Part shown: piece after piece, positions 48,289-58,896 of the stretch
How positions within the stretch are numbered: the stretch's first letter is position 1
Layout: the number at the start of each line of letters is the position of its first letter
From: Luteimonas mephitis DSM 12574
Lineage (GTDB): Bacteria > Pseudomonadota > Gammaproteobacteria > Xanthomonadales > Xanthomonadaceae
NCBI RefSeq assembly: GCF_000422305.1
Contig: NZ_AULN01000012.1
Location: forward strand, 145,001 to 209,000
DNA length: 64,000 bases
Reading direction: 5' to 3'
Made by a program: the position numbers and the translations under genes
Notes under the pieces: model-generated
Seen by the model: only the letters and a program-made list of their open reading frames with translations
What the model was told of the DNA's origin: nothing
Database searches by the model: none

Positions 48289-48294
48289 AGTATA
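48289..48294 (-). promoter_or_regulatory. Possible -10 element of mrcA
   Basis: On the minus strand TATACT lies 46 bases upstream of the mrcA ATG. No convincing -35 was found. Confidence 0.4.
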
Positions 48295-48381
48295 GAGGAG
48301 CCGGCCACCGGGCCCGCCCGGACGGCGGTGGGGAAAGCGGGCCCGGAATGCGGCAGGCGGCACGATCCGGTGATCGCGCTG

Positions 48382-48410
48382 TTGCCAAGGGGTGAAAAGT
48401 CCGTTATTTA
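48382..48410 (+). promoter_or_regulatory. Predicted sigma70 promoter of pilMNOPQ
   Basis: TTGCCA (48382-48387), a 17-base spacer and TATTTA (48405-48410) lie about 50 bases before pilM, the best promoter match in the window. Confidence 0.6.
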
Positions 48411-48437
48411 ATGCAACGGGGCACGAAGCGCGCGTAA

Positions 48438-49519
<1,082 letters not shown>

Positions 49520-49520
<1 letters not shown>

Positions 49521-50176
49521 TGGCCCGGATCAACCTGCTGCCGTGGCGTGCAGAACGCCGCAAGGTGCGCCAGAAGGAATTCGGCGTCATGCTGGTCCTT
49601 GCAGCGCTGGCCGGACTGGCGCTGTGGTTCCTGGTCAACACCTACTACAACAACCAGATCGACGGCCAGAACGAGCGCAACGCCTACCTGCAGACCGAGA
49701 TCACGCAGGTCGACGGCAAGATCAAGGAGATCGAGGAGCTCGACAAGCAGAAGGCGCGGTTGCTGGCGCGCAAGGAAGTCATCGAGCAGCTGCAGGCCAA
49801 CCGCTCGCAGATGGTGCACCTGTTCGACTCGCTGGTGCGCACGATCCCCGACGGCGTCGTCCTGACCTCGATCAAGCAGGAAGGCGAGAAGCTCACGCTG
49901 GAAGGTCGCTCGCAGTCCAACGCCCGCGTCAGTACCTACATGCGCAACCTGGAAGGGTCCGGCTGGATGACCAGGCCGGAGCTGTCGATCATCGAGGCCA
50001 AGGGCACGGTGAAGGGCCTTCCCTACGCGTTCTCGCTGACCGTCACCCTGGCCAATCCCAACGCGGCCAAGGACGAGAACGGCGATGGCGTTCCCGACGC
50101 GGCTCCGCCCGTGGGCGAGGCGCCCGTTGACGGCGCGACGCCGGCTGCCCCTGCCAAAGAAGGAGCCGCCTCGTGA
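49520..50176 (+). CDS. pilN: Type IV pilus assembly protein PilN
   Basis: An inner-membrane protein whose short cytoplasmic N-terminus (ARINLLPWR, the PilM-binding motif at 2-10) is followed by one membrane helix (about 22-42), a coiled coil and a ferredoxin-like periplasmic domain. The 218-residue protein has a Pro/Ala-rich C-terminal tail. The start overlaps the pilM stop (TGATG); the stop overlaps pilO by 4 bases (GTGA). Confidence 0.95.
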
Positions 50177-50862
50177 GCCAGAAGAAAGTCAAGATCAGCG
50201 AGCTCGACATCAACAGCCCCGGCAGCTGGCCGAGGCAGTACAAGATCGGCTTCTGCGTGCTGCTCGGCCTGTTGATTTTCGGCCTGCTGTGGTGGGTGGT
50301 GACCCGGGACAAGGGCGACCAGCTCAAGCAGCTCGACCAGCGCGAGACCGAACTGCGCACCGAGTTCGAGACCAAGCAGGGCCGCGCGGCCAACCTCGAG
50401 CCGCTCAAGCAGCAGCTCGCGCAAATGGAGCAGCAGCTGCAGCAGATGCTGCGGCAGTTGCCGAGCAAGACCGAGATGCCCGACCTGATCGTCGACATCT
50501 CGCAGACCGCGCTGGCCACCGGTATCCAGAACGAGCTGTTCCAGCCCGGGCCGGAGACGCCGAAGGAGTTTTACGCCGAGAAGCCGATCGCGCTGAAGAT
50601 GGTGGGCACCTATCACCAGTTCGGCGCCTTCGTCAGCGGCGTCGCCTCGCTGCCGCGCGTGGTGATCATGACCATGCACGACATTTCGCTGCGCCCGGTG
50701 AACGCCGACAAGGATCCGGCCGCCTCGATCCGGCCCAATTCCAGCCTTGAGCTCGCAGGCACGGTGAAGACCTACCGGTACCTTGACGAGGACGAGGCGG
50801 CTGCGCAGGAAAGCGCGGCAGCCGCGGACAAGTCGCCGAAGGGCGCCAAGGGAGGACACTGA
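50173..50862 (+). CDS. pilO: Type IV pilus assembly protein PilO
   Basis: The inner-membrane partner of PilN; the two form heterodimers that link PilM to PilP. The 229-residue protein has one membrane helix (about 24-45), a coiled coil rich in Gln and Glu (about 50-100) and a periplasmic ferredoxin-like fold. Translation starts at GTG 50173, overlapping pilN. Confidence 0.95.
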   Translation: MSQKKVKISELDINSPGSWPRQYKIGFCVLLGLLIFGLLWWVVTRDKGDQLKQLDQRETELRTEFETKQGRAANLEPLKQQLAQMEQQLQQMLRQLPSKTEMPDLIVDISQTALATGIQNELFQPGPETPKEFYAEKPIALKMVGTYHQFGAFVSGVASLPRVVIMTMHDISLRPVNADKDPAASIRPNSSLELAGTVKTYRYLDEDEAAAQESAAAADKSPKGAKGGH

Positions 50863-50863
50863 C

Positions 50864-51403
50864 ATGGGCATGTCGAAAGCCGTCATCCGCGGCACGCTCG
50901 CCGTCGGTCTCGCGCTCGTGCTCGGCGCCTGCGGGCGCAGCGTCACCAGCGGTCCCGAACCCGCGCCCAACCTCGAAGAGTGGGCTGCCAACGTCAAGGC
51001 CAAGCCGGCCCCGCCACTGGATCCGCTGCCGGTGATGCAGCAGTTCGAATCCTTCGAATATGCCGCCCAGGGCATGCGCGACCCGTTCAGCGATGCGTTC
51101 ACGTCGCAGGACAGTGGCAGCGGCCCGCGCCCGGACTCGCATCGCCGCAAGCAGACGCTCGAGCAGTTCCCGCTCGACAGCCTCGACATGGTCGGTACGA
51201 TCGGTCGCGGCAACAGCGTCATCGGGCTCGTGGTTGCACCCGACAAGGTCGTGTACCGGGTCCAGCCCGGCGTCTACATGGGGCAGAACGACGGTCGCGT
51301 GACCGCCGTTCGCGAAGATCGCATTGAACTCGTCGAACTTGTGCCGGATGGCGCGGGCGGCTGGCTGGAAAGGCCGGCGTCGGTCGCGCTCGAAGACAAT
51401 TGA
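50864..51403 (+). CDS. pilP: Type IV pilus lipoprotein PilP
   Basis: An inner-membrane lipoprotein connecting PilNO to the PilQ secretin. The 179-residue protein has a lipobox VLGAC (Cys near 23), a disordered Pro-rich linker and a beta-sandwich domain with GMRDPF and DMVGTIGRGN segments. The ATG at 50864 has GGAGG about 10 bases upstream and lies one base after the pilO stop. Confidence 0.95.
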   Translation: MGMSKAVIRGTLAVGLALVLGACGRSVTSGPEPAPNLEEWAANVKAKPAPPLDPLPVMQQFESFEYAAQGMRDPFSDAFTSQDSGSGPRPDSHRRKQTLEQFPLDSLDMVGTIGRGNSVIGLVVAPDKVVYRVQPGVYMGQNDGRVTAVREDRIELVELVPDGAGGWLERPASVALEDN

Positions 51404-51416
51404 TAGGGGAAGCCAG

Positions 51417-53378
51417 ATGACCGTTACCCAAGCGCAACACCTGCAGAAGAGCCGGCGTGCCATGCCCTTGCGAGCCAGCATGGCCGGTCTCGTCGTGGGG
51501 CTGGTCTCGGCCTTCGGCGCCGTGCATGCCGAGCAACCCGCCGCTGCCGCGTCCTACTTCGCGGTCGCGCAGGCTGCCGCGCCCGCGGCGCACGACCCGG
51601 CCAGGCAGGTTGCCGGCGGACTGGCCGTCTCCAGCATCGACTTCAAGCGCGGCGACGGCGGCTCCGGCAAGCTGATCATGCGTTTCAGCGGCGACGGTGC
51701 CATGCCCGACCTGCGCAAGCAGGGCTCCGACGTGGTCATCAACGTGGGCAACGCGAGCCTGTCGCCCGCGCTGCAGCGCCCGCTCAACGTCACCGACTTC
51801 GCCACGCCGGTGCAGCGGATCGACGCCAGCCAGGCCGGCGTCGGCTCGCAGATCGTGCTCAGCACCAATGGCCCGTTCGAGTCGATGGCCTACCAGACCG
51901 GCCGCGACTACATCGTCGAGATCGTGCCGCGTGCCGCGGCGTCGACGCGTGCGGTAGGCGCGCCGCAGTCCGCGGCCCGCAGCAGCGACGTCGATCCACT
52001 CGAGCGCAAGTACACCGGCAAGCCGGTGACCTTCGACTTTCAGAACATCGCTGTGCGCACGGTGCTGAAGCTGATCGCCGACGAGTCGCACCTGAACATC
52101 GTCGCCTCCGATTCGGTGACCGGCGACGTGACCCTGCGCCTGGACAACGTGCCGTGGGACCAGGCGCTGGACATCGTGCTGCAGGCCAAGGGCCTGGACA
52201 AGCGCCGCAGCGGCAACGTCATCTGGGTTGCGCCGCAAGTGGAAATCGCCGGGTACGAGAAGGCCAAGGCCGATGCTCGCATCGCGATCGAGGAACGTGC
52301 CGAAATGGTGACCGAGTACATCCCGGTCAACTACGGCAGCGCCGAGGACATTGCCAAGCTGCTGACCGAAGAAAGCAAGAACAGCATGAACGGCGGTGGT
52401 GGCGGCAATTCCGGCGGTGGCAATAACAACCAGAGCCGCGGCTTCCTGTCGTCGCGCGGCAGCCTCAGCTTCGACCGGCGTACCAACACCCTGCTGGTGA
52501 TCGACATTCCCGAGCGCGTCGCCAACATCAAGAACCTGGTCAGCGAGCTCGACCGCCCGGTCGACCAGGTGGTGATCGAGGCGCGCATCGTGATCGCAAC
52601 CGAATCGTTCGCTCGCGAACTGGGCGCCAAGTTCGGGTTCAACGGTGCGACCGGCAAGCCGGGCGACCGCAGTTCGCTGGGTTTTGGCGGCACCACCTCG
52701 GATTCCAGCACGAACGCGATCAATCGCGGCGACGCGGTGATGAACGGCGACCGGACCTTCGATGCCTCGCATGGCCTGAGCGTCAACCTGCCGGCCACGC
52801 TCGCGGGCGCCGGTTCGTTCGCGCTGTCGATCCTCAACGCCGGCTACCTGCTCGACGTCGAGCTGTCGGCGCTGCAGACCGAAGGCCGCGGCGAGGTCAT
52901 CTCCAACCCGCGCGTGGTCACCAGCAACCAGAAGGAAGCGGTGATCACCCAGGGCCGCGAGATCGGCTACATCACCGTGACCGGCGGCCAGAGCAACAAT
53001 GTGCCGACCGTGCAGTTCAAGGAAGCGCTGCTGCAGCTCAAGGTCACGCCCACCATCACCAACGATGGCCGCGTGTTCCTCAACATGTTCGTGACCAAGA
53101 ACGAGCAGGACGGCCGGATCGACCTGGGCGACTTCGGCTACGTGCCGACCATCGCCCGCCGCGAGGTCAACACCGCGGTGCTGGTCGACGACGGGCAGAC
53201 GGTGGTGATCGGCGGCGTGTACGAGTTCAAGGACCAGAATGACGTGTCCAAGATCCCGTTCCTCGGCGACATCCCGTTCCTCGGCAACCTGTTCAAGCGC
53301 AAGACGCGCAGCAAGGAAAAGGCCGAGCTGCTGGTGTTCGTCACGCCCAAGATCCTGCGGGTGGCCCAGCGCAACTAG
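51417..53378 (+). CDS. pilQ: Type IV pilus secretin PilQ
   Basis: The outer-membrane ring through which the pilus exits. The 653-residue protein has a signal peptide (cleavage near 40, AVHA), one AMIN domain (about 60-180), an STN/N0 domain (about 200-280), an N1 domain with a Gly/Asn-rich insert (about 325-340), and a C-terminal secretin domain with EVISNPRVVTSNQKEA and IPFLGDIPFLGNLFKR. Only one AMIN domain is seen where many relatives have two. AGGGGA precedes the ATG. It ends the operon at a terminator. Confidence 0.96.
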   Translation: MTVTQAQHLQKSRRAMPLRASMAGLVVGLVSAFGAVHAEQPAAAASYFAVAQAAAPAAHDPARQVAGGLAVSSIDFKRGDGGSGKLIMRFSGDGAMPDLRKQGSDVVINVGNASLSPALQRPLNVTDFATPVQRIDASQAGVGSQIVLSTNGPFESMAYQTGRDYIVEIVPRAAASTRAVGAPQSAARSSDVDPLERKYTGKPVTFDFQNIAVRTVLKLIADESHLNIVASDSVTGDVTLRLDNVPWDQALDIVLQAKGLDKRRSGNVIWVAPQVEIAGYEKAKADARIAIEERAEMVTEYIPVNYGSAEDIAKLLTEESKNSMNGGGGGNSGGGNNNQSRGFLSSRGSLSFDRRTNTLLVIDIPERVANIKNLVSELDRPVDQVVIEARIVIATESFARELGAKFGFNGATGKPGDRSSLGFGGTTSDSSTNAINRGDAVMNGDRTFDASHGLSVNLPATLAGAGSFALSILNAGYLLDVELSALQTEGRGEVISNPRVVTSNQKEAVITQGREIGYITVTGGQSNNVPTVQFKEALLQLKVTPTITNDGRVFLNMFVTKNEQDGRIDLGDFGYVPTIARREVNTAVLVDDGQTVVIGGVYEFKDQNDVSKIPFLGDIPFLGNLFKRKTRSKEKAELLVFVTPKILRVAQRN

Positions 53379-53402
53379 CTTGCCCGTCCAGCAAGACGGA
53401 TC

Positions 53403-53433
53403 AACGGGGCCTTCGGGCCCCGTTTCCGTTTTT
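53403..53433 (+). terminator. Rho-independent terminator after pilQ
   Basis: A 9-bp stem AACGGGGCC / GGCCCCGTT around the TTCG tetraloop (53403-53424), then CCG and TTTTT. Confidence 0.85.
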
Positions 53434-53602
53434 GCGGGATCCGCCCGGCAAGGAGAGGCTTGCGGGAATCCACGGACATCGCCAGGCGCTGCCCGTGCCG
53501 GCTCCACAACCTGCGCGTGGCTGAACGCCGACCGGAACCATGCGGTCGCACTTCGGTCAAACTGGACCCGACGCCATCCGGGCGCCGCCGCATGGCCGAT
53601 CC

Positions 53603-54591
<989 letters not shown>

Positions 54592-54595
<4 letters not shown>

Positions 54596-55596
54596 AGAGC
54601 CGGGATTGGGGATTCGGGATTGGGACTTCGAAAGAGCAGGCTCCGCAGACGCTGGTCGTGCCGCAGGTGGCAGCAGGCGCTTCCCCGAATCCCCAATCCC
54701 GAATCCCCAAACCCGGCATTCAACCCACCCTGGCCGAACTGGTCGCGCTGCGCGCCGCGGCGCAGGGCCGCCGGCCGCCGCGGCGCGGACGCCACGGCGT
54801 GAGCGGGCAGGCGCCGTCGCCGCTGCGCGGGCGCGGCATGGAGTACGCGGAATCGCGCGAGTATGCGATTGGCGATGACGCGCGGCACATCGACTGGCGG
54901 CTCACCGCGCGCAGCGGCAAGCCGCACACCAAGCTGTTCCAGGCCGAACGCGAACGGCTGACGCTGATCGTCGCCGACACCGCGCCGGCGCTGTATTTCG
55001 GCACCCGGGTGCGGTTCAAGTCGGTGCAGGCCGCGCGCGCGGGCGCGGTGGCCGCATGGGCCGCGGTGCGCGACGGCGACCGGATCGCGGCGCTGCGCGG
55101 CAGTGCGTCCGAACCGCCGGTGCCGCCGGCAGCGGGGCCGCGTGGTGCCTTGCGCGTGCTCGATGCGCTGGTGCGCTGGTACTCGCAACCGCCCGCGGAC
55201 GATGGCGGCCTGGCGCTCGCCCTCGATCACGCCGGGCGCCTGCTGCGGCCGGGGTCGCGGATGGTCGTGCTGGCCGATGCCGCCAGCGTCGCTGGCGTCC
55301 CCGCATCGCGCTGGGCGGCGCTGTCGATGCACGGCGAGGTGATCGTACTGCTGCTCGCCGACCCGCTGGAACGCGACCCGCCGCGTGCGCCGCTGCCGTT
55401 CGCCACGTCGGCACACCGGCTGGAACTCGACCTCGGCGTCGCCGCGCAGCGCCAGCGCTGGCGCAACGAATTCGTCGCGCCGGTCAAGGATGCGCTGGCG
55501 ACGCTGCCGGCGCGCGGCGTGCGCGTGCAGGTGCTGTCCAGCGACGCGCCCAGTGACTCCTGGCTGCCGGGGCGCGCCGGGCCAAGGGCGGCCTGA
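54592..55596 (+). CDS. DUF58 domain-containing protein
   Basis: A 334-residue protein of the DUF58 family found in MoxR/VWA operons. The signature SREYAIGDDARHIDWRLTAR spans about 88-107. Residues 3-43 are unlike any DUF58 N-terminus and are encoded by palindromic repeat element C (54599-54717), read in frame; family-like sequence begins near TLAELVALRAAAQG at 46. The start GTG at 54592 overlaps the moxR stop (GTGA) and is coupled, so the element appears to have inserted right after the native start. An internal GTG at 54658 is a possible alternative start. Confidence 0.9.
54599..54717. repeat. Copy C of the GGGATT inverted-repeat element, inside the DUF58 gene
   Basis: The left arm 54599-54624 (GCCGGGATTGGGGATTCGGG...) and the right arm 54692-54717 are inverted and match at 25 of 26 positions, with 67 bp between. 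It is homologous to copy B after rpoZ and degenerate copy A before gmk. It keeps the DUF58 frame open on the plus strand. Confidence 0.85.
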
Positions 55597-55598
55597 CG

Positions 55599-56060
55599 AT
55601 GATGCAAGAGCTGCCACTGCGCGACATCCACCAGCCGCCGGCGCCGCCGTGGTGGCCGCCTGCGCCGGGCTGGTGGTGGCTGGCGGCGACGCTGCTGGTG
55701 CTGTTGGCATTCGCGGCGTGGTGGTGGCTGCGCGCGCGTCGCCGTCGCGCTGCGATCGTGCGGTTGTTCGACGAGCGGGTGCGCGCTGCGGCGACGCCGG
55801 TCGAACGCGTCGCGGCGATGTCCGAGCTGCTGCGTCGCGCATCGCGTCGGAGCGACCCGGCGGCCGATCGATTGCAGGGCGATGCCTGGCTGGCATTCCT
55901 CGATGGCGACAGCAAGGCCGCGCCCGGCCCGTTTTCCGATGGCGCCGGGCGCGTGCTGCTCGACGGCGGGTTCCGCCGCGAGATCGACGAGGCCGAGGCG
56001 GCGGCGCTGCTGCCGCTCGCGCGCCGACGTTATCTCGAGCTGATGGCGGTGCGGCGATGA
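55599..56060 (+). CDS. DUF4381 domain-containing membrane protein
   Basis: A 153-residue single-pass protein of the DUF4381 family, usual in this operon. The N-terminus MMQELPLRDIHQPPAPPWWPP is typical; a membrane helix spans about 24-45, followed by an Arg-rich stretch and a helical cytoplasmic domain with GDAWLAFLD. It starts 2 bases after the DUF58 stop and overlaps the VWA gene by 4 bases. Confidence 0.9.
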   Translation: MMQELPLRDIHQPPAPPWWPPAPGWWWLAATLLVLLAFAAWWWLRARRRRAAIVRLFDERVRAAATPVERVAAMSELLRRASRRSDPAADRLQGDAWLAFLDGDSKAAPGPFSDGAGRVLLDGGFRREIDEAEAAALLPLARRRYLELMAVRR

Positions 56061-57094
56061 GCGCGTCGTGGCCTGCCCTGGGCGGCGAGTGGTTCGCGGG
56101 CTTCGCCTGGCCCTGGCTGCTGCTGGCCCTGCCGCTGCCGTGGCTCATGCGGCGCCTGCTGCCGGCGGCGCGCAGCACCTCGGCCGCGCTCAAGGTGCCG
56201 TATGGCGCGCGCCTCGATGCGATTGCCGGCGGTGGCGGGTTCGCACGCGGCGGCCATGCCCCGTGGTGGCTGTGGCTGGCATGGCTGCTGCTGTGCGTGG
56301 CCGCTGCAAGGCCGCAGCAGCTGGGCGAAGCGGTGCAACCGCCGCAGAGCGGGCGCGACCTGATGCTGGCCGTCGACCTGTCCGGCAGCATGGGCGAGGA
56401 GGACATGACGCTCGGCAACGCCGTCGTCGACCGGCTGACCGCGGCCAAGGCGGTGATCGCCGACTTCCTCGACCGCCGCGTCGGCGACCGCGTCGGCCTG
56501 CTGGTCTTCGGCCAGAAGGCCTACGCGCTGGCGCCATTGACCCTGGACCGCGAAAGCGTGCGCCAGCAGCTGCGCGACAGCGTGGTGGGCCTGGCCGGGC
56601 GCGAGACCGCGATCGGCGACGCGATCGGCCTGGCGGTCAAGCGCCTGCGCGCGCAGCCGGCCGGGCAGCGGGTGGTGATCCTGTTGACCGACGGGGTCAG
56701 CAACGCCGGCCAGCTTGAACCCGTCAAGGCCGCCGAACTTGCGCGCGACAACGGCGTGCGCGTGCATACCATCGCGTTCGGCGGCGAAGGTGGCGAGGTG
56801 TCGGTGTTCGGCTTCCGCCTGCCGACGCCGGGCGGCGACGACAGCATGGACGAGGCCACGCTCAAGCGCATCGCCGACATCACCGGCGGTCGCGCGTTCC
56901 GCGCGCGCGACACCGCCGAACTGGCCGGCATCTACGCCGAGATCAATCGCCTCGAACCGGTGCAGCGGCCGGGCGAGCGCGTGCAGCCGCGGCTGGAACG
57001 CTATCCGTGGCCACTGGCGGCCGCGCTGCTGTGCGCGCTGCTGGGCTTCGCGCTTCCGCGTGGAACGAGGCTGCGACTGCGAGGCGCAACGTGA
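56057..57094 (+). CDS. VWA domain protein (BatA-like)
   Basis: A 345-residue inner-membrane protein with N-terminal helices (about 14-30 and 70-84), a von Willebrand A domain and a C-terminal helix (about 318-335). The metal-ion-dependent adhesion site is intact: DLSGSMG at 107-113, with the further TDGVSNAG segment. It overlaps both neighbours by 4 bases. It is a probable MoxR client and envelope-stability factor, inferred from family context. Confidence 0.93.
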   Translation: MSASWPALGGEWFAGFAWPWLLLALPLPWLMRRLLPAARSTSAALKVPYGARLDAIAGGGGFARGGHAPWWLWLAWLLLCVAAARPQQLGEAVQPPQSGRDLMLAVDLSGSMGEEDMTLGNAVVDRLTAAKAVIADFLDRRVGDRVGLLVFGQKAYALAPLTLDRESVRQQLRDSVVGLAGRETAIGDAIGLAVKRLRAQPAGQRVVILLTDGVSNAGQLEPVKAAELARDNGVRVHTIAFGGEGGEVSVFGFRLPTPGGDDSMDEATLKRIADITGGRAFRARDTAELAGIYAEINRLEPVQRPGERVQPRLERYPWPLAAALLCALLGFALPRGTRLRLRGAT

Positions 57095-58896
57095 ATCCGC
57101 AGGCACTCGTGCACGCATTCGAAGCGCTGCATTTCCTGCGCCCGCAGTGGCTGTGGGCGCTGCTGGTGTTGCCGCTGCTGGCGTGGGCGTGGCGGCGGCG
57201 TCGCTTGCGCAACAGCGTGTGGCGCGGCGCGGTGGATGCGCACCTGCTGCCGCACCTGCTCGACCGCGGCGAAAGCCGGCGCGGCGTGGTCGCGCTGTGC
57301 GCGCTGCTGCTCGGCGTCGGCATCGCGGTGCTCGCGCTGGCGGGGCCGAGCTGGCGCCAGGGCGAGCAGCCGCTGCTGCAGGGCGAGGCGCCGCTGGTGG
57401 TCGCGCTCGACCTGTCCAGCGCGATGCTCGCCAGCGACCTGCCGCCGTCGCGGCTGCTGCAGGCGCGCGCCAAGCTGGCCGCGCTGCTGGACAGGCGCAG
57501 CGGTGGGCAGGTGGGGCTGGTGGTGTTCGCAGACGATGCCTACACCGTGGCGCCGCTCACGCGCGACGCCGGCAACGTCGCACTGTTCCTCGACTCGCTG
57601 GCGCCGGACGTGATGCCGGTGGACGGCAGCCGCCCTGCGCGCGGCATCGAACAGTCCGTGCGCCTGCTCCGGCAGGCGGGCTTCACCAGCGGCGACATCC
57701 TGTTGATCGGCAGCCAGGGCGATGCCGCCGCGCGCGATGCGGCGGCCGATGCGAAGCGCGCCGGCTTTCGCGTGTCGGCGCTCGGGCTCGGCACGCCGGC
57801 GGGCGCCGCCTATCGCACCGCGAAGGGCGCGATCGCCCGCACGCGACTGGATGCGGCATCGCTGCGCGCGCTGGCGAGCGCGGGCGGCGGGCGTTACGAA
57901 GCCCTTTCAGCCGGAACCGGCGATCTGGTCGCGCTCGGCGTGCTCGATGCGTCGGCGGCCGAACGCGGGGCTGTCGCCAGCAGCAAGACCGCGGTGTGGC
58001 GCGACGACGGGTACTGGCTGCTGCCGCCGCTGATGCTGCTCGCACTGTTCGCGTTCCGGCGCGGCGGTGGTTTTGCAGTGCTGCTGCTGTGCGCGTGCCT
58101 GCCCTGGCACGCGGCGCTGGCGGCGGACGACGGCACGCCGTGGCGCCGTGCCGACCAGGTCCGGCATGAACGGATGCAGGACGGCGCCGATGCCTATCGC
58201 CGCGGGGACTACGCGGCGGCAGCGAAGGCGTGGCAGGCGATTCCCGGCGCCGATGCCGCCTACAACCGCGGCAATGCGCTGGCGAAGGCCGGCCGCTACG
58301 AAGATGCCATCGCCGCCTATGACGAGGCGCTGCGCCAGCAGCCGGGCATGGCGGACGCAACCAGCAACCGCGCTCTGGTCGAGGCCGCGATGAAGCGCAA
58401 GCCGCCGCCGTCGAAGCAGCCCGGTGGCCGCGGCGACCAGGACAAGAGGCCCGACAGCGGCAAGCCGAACGACGGCAAGTCCAGTACGGACGAGGATTCG
58501 GGCCGGCAGTCGCCGTCGCCTTCCGGCACCGGGCCGCGCGACGCGCAGGACAAGTCCGGCGACGGCCAGCCGCACGACAGCGACAGTGGCCAACAGCCGC
58601 CGTCGGACGACGGCAAGACGCCGAAGCCGGACGACGCCGAAGCCCAGCGCAAGGCCGATGCCGAGCAGCGCGCGCGCATGCAGCAGGCGCTGCAGGGCGA
58701 GCCGCAGAAGGACAAGCGTGGCGACGACGGCAAGCCGCAAGCCGGTGAACCCGCGCAGCCACCGAGCGCCGCCGAGCGCGAAAAGCAGCGCGCCAACGAA
58801 GCCTGGCTGCGGCGCGTGCCGGACGATCCCGGCGGCCTGCTGCGCGCCAAGTTCCGGCTCGAGTACGAGCGTCGCCAGCAGACTGGAGAACACTGA
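57091..58896 (+). CDS. VWA and TPR domain protein (BatB-BatC fusion)
   Basis: A 601-residue protein. Order: membrane helix (about 20-36), a second helix (68-85), a VWA domain (about 100-300), a third helix (about 315-340), TPR repeats (about 362-430, GDYAAAAKAWQAIPGADAAYNRGNALAKAG), and a long disordered Lys/Asp/Gly/Gln-rich tail. The MIDAS reads DLSSA at 107-111, so the last Ser is replaced by Ala and metal binding may be weakened. The GTG at 57091 overlaps the previous stop (GTGA). It combines functions that Bat operons in other phyla split between BatB and BatC. Confidence 0.92.
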   Translation: MNPQALVHAFEALHFLRPQWLWALLVLPLLAWAWRRRRLRNSVWRGAVDAHLLPHLLDRGESRRGVVALCALLLGVGIAVLALAGPSWRQGEQPLLQGEAPLVVALDLSSAMLASDLPPSRLLQARAKLAALLDRRSGGQVGLVVFADDAYTVAPLTRDAGNVALFLDSLAPDVMPVDGSRPARGIEQSVRLLRQAGFTSGDILLIGSQGDAAARDAAADAKRAGFRVSALGLGTPAGAAYRTAKGAIARTRLDAASLRALASAGGGRYEALSAGTGDLVALGVLDASAAERGAVASSKTAVWRDDGYWLLPPLMLLALFAFRRGGGFAVLLLCACLPWHAALAADDGTPWRRADQVRHERMQDGADAYRRGDYAAAAKAWQAIPGADAAYNRGNALAKAGRYEDAIAAYDEALRQQPGMADATSNRALVEAAMKRKPPPSKQPGGRGDQDKRPDSGKPNDGKSSTDEDSGRQSPSPSGTGPRDAQDKSGDGQPHDSDSGQQPPSDDGKTPKPDDAEAQRKADAEQRARMQQALQGEPQKDKRGDDGKPQAGEPAQPPSAAEREKQRANEAWLRRVPDDPGGLLRAKFRLEYERRQQTGEH

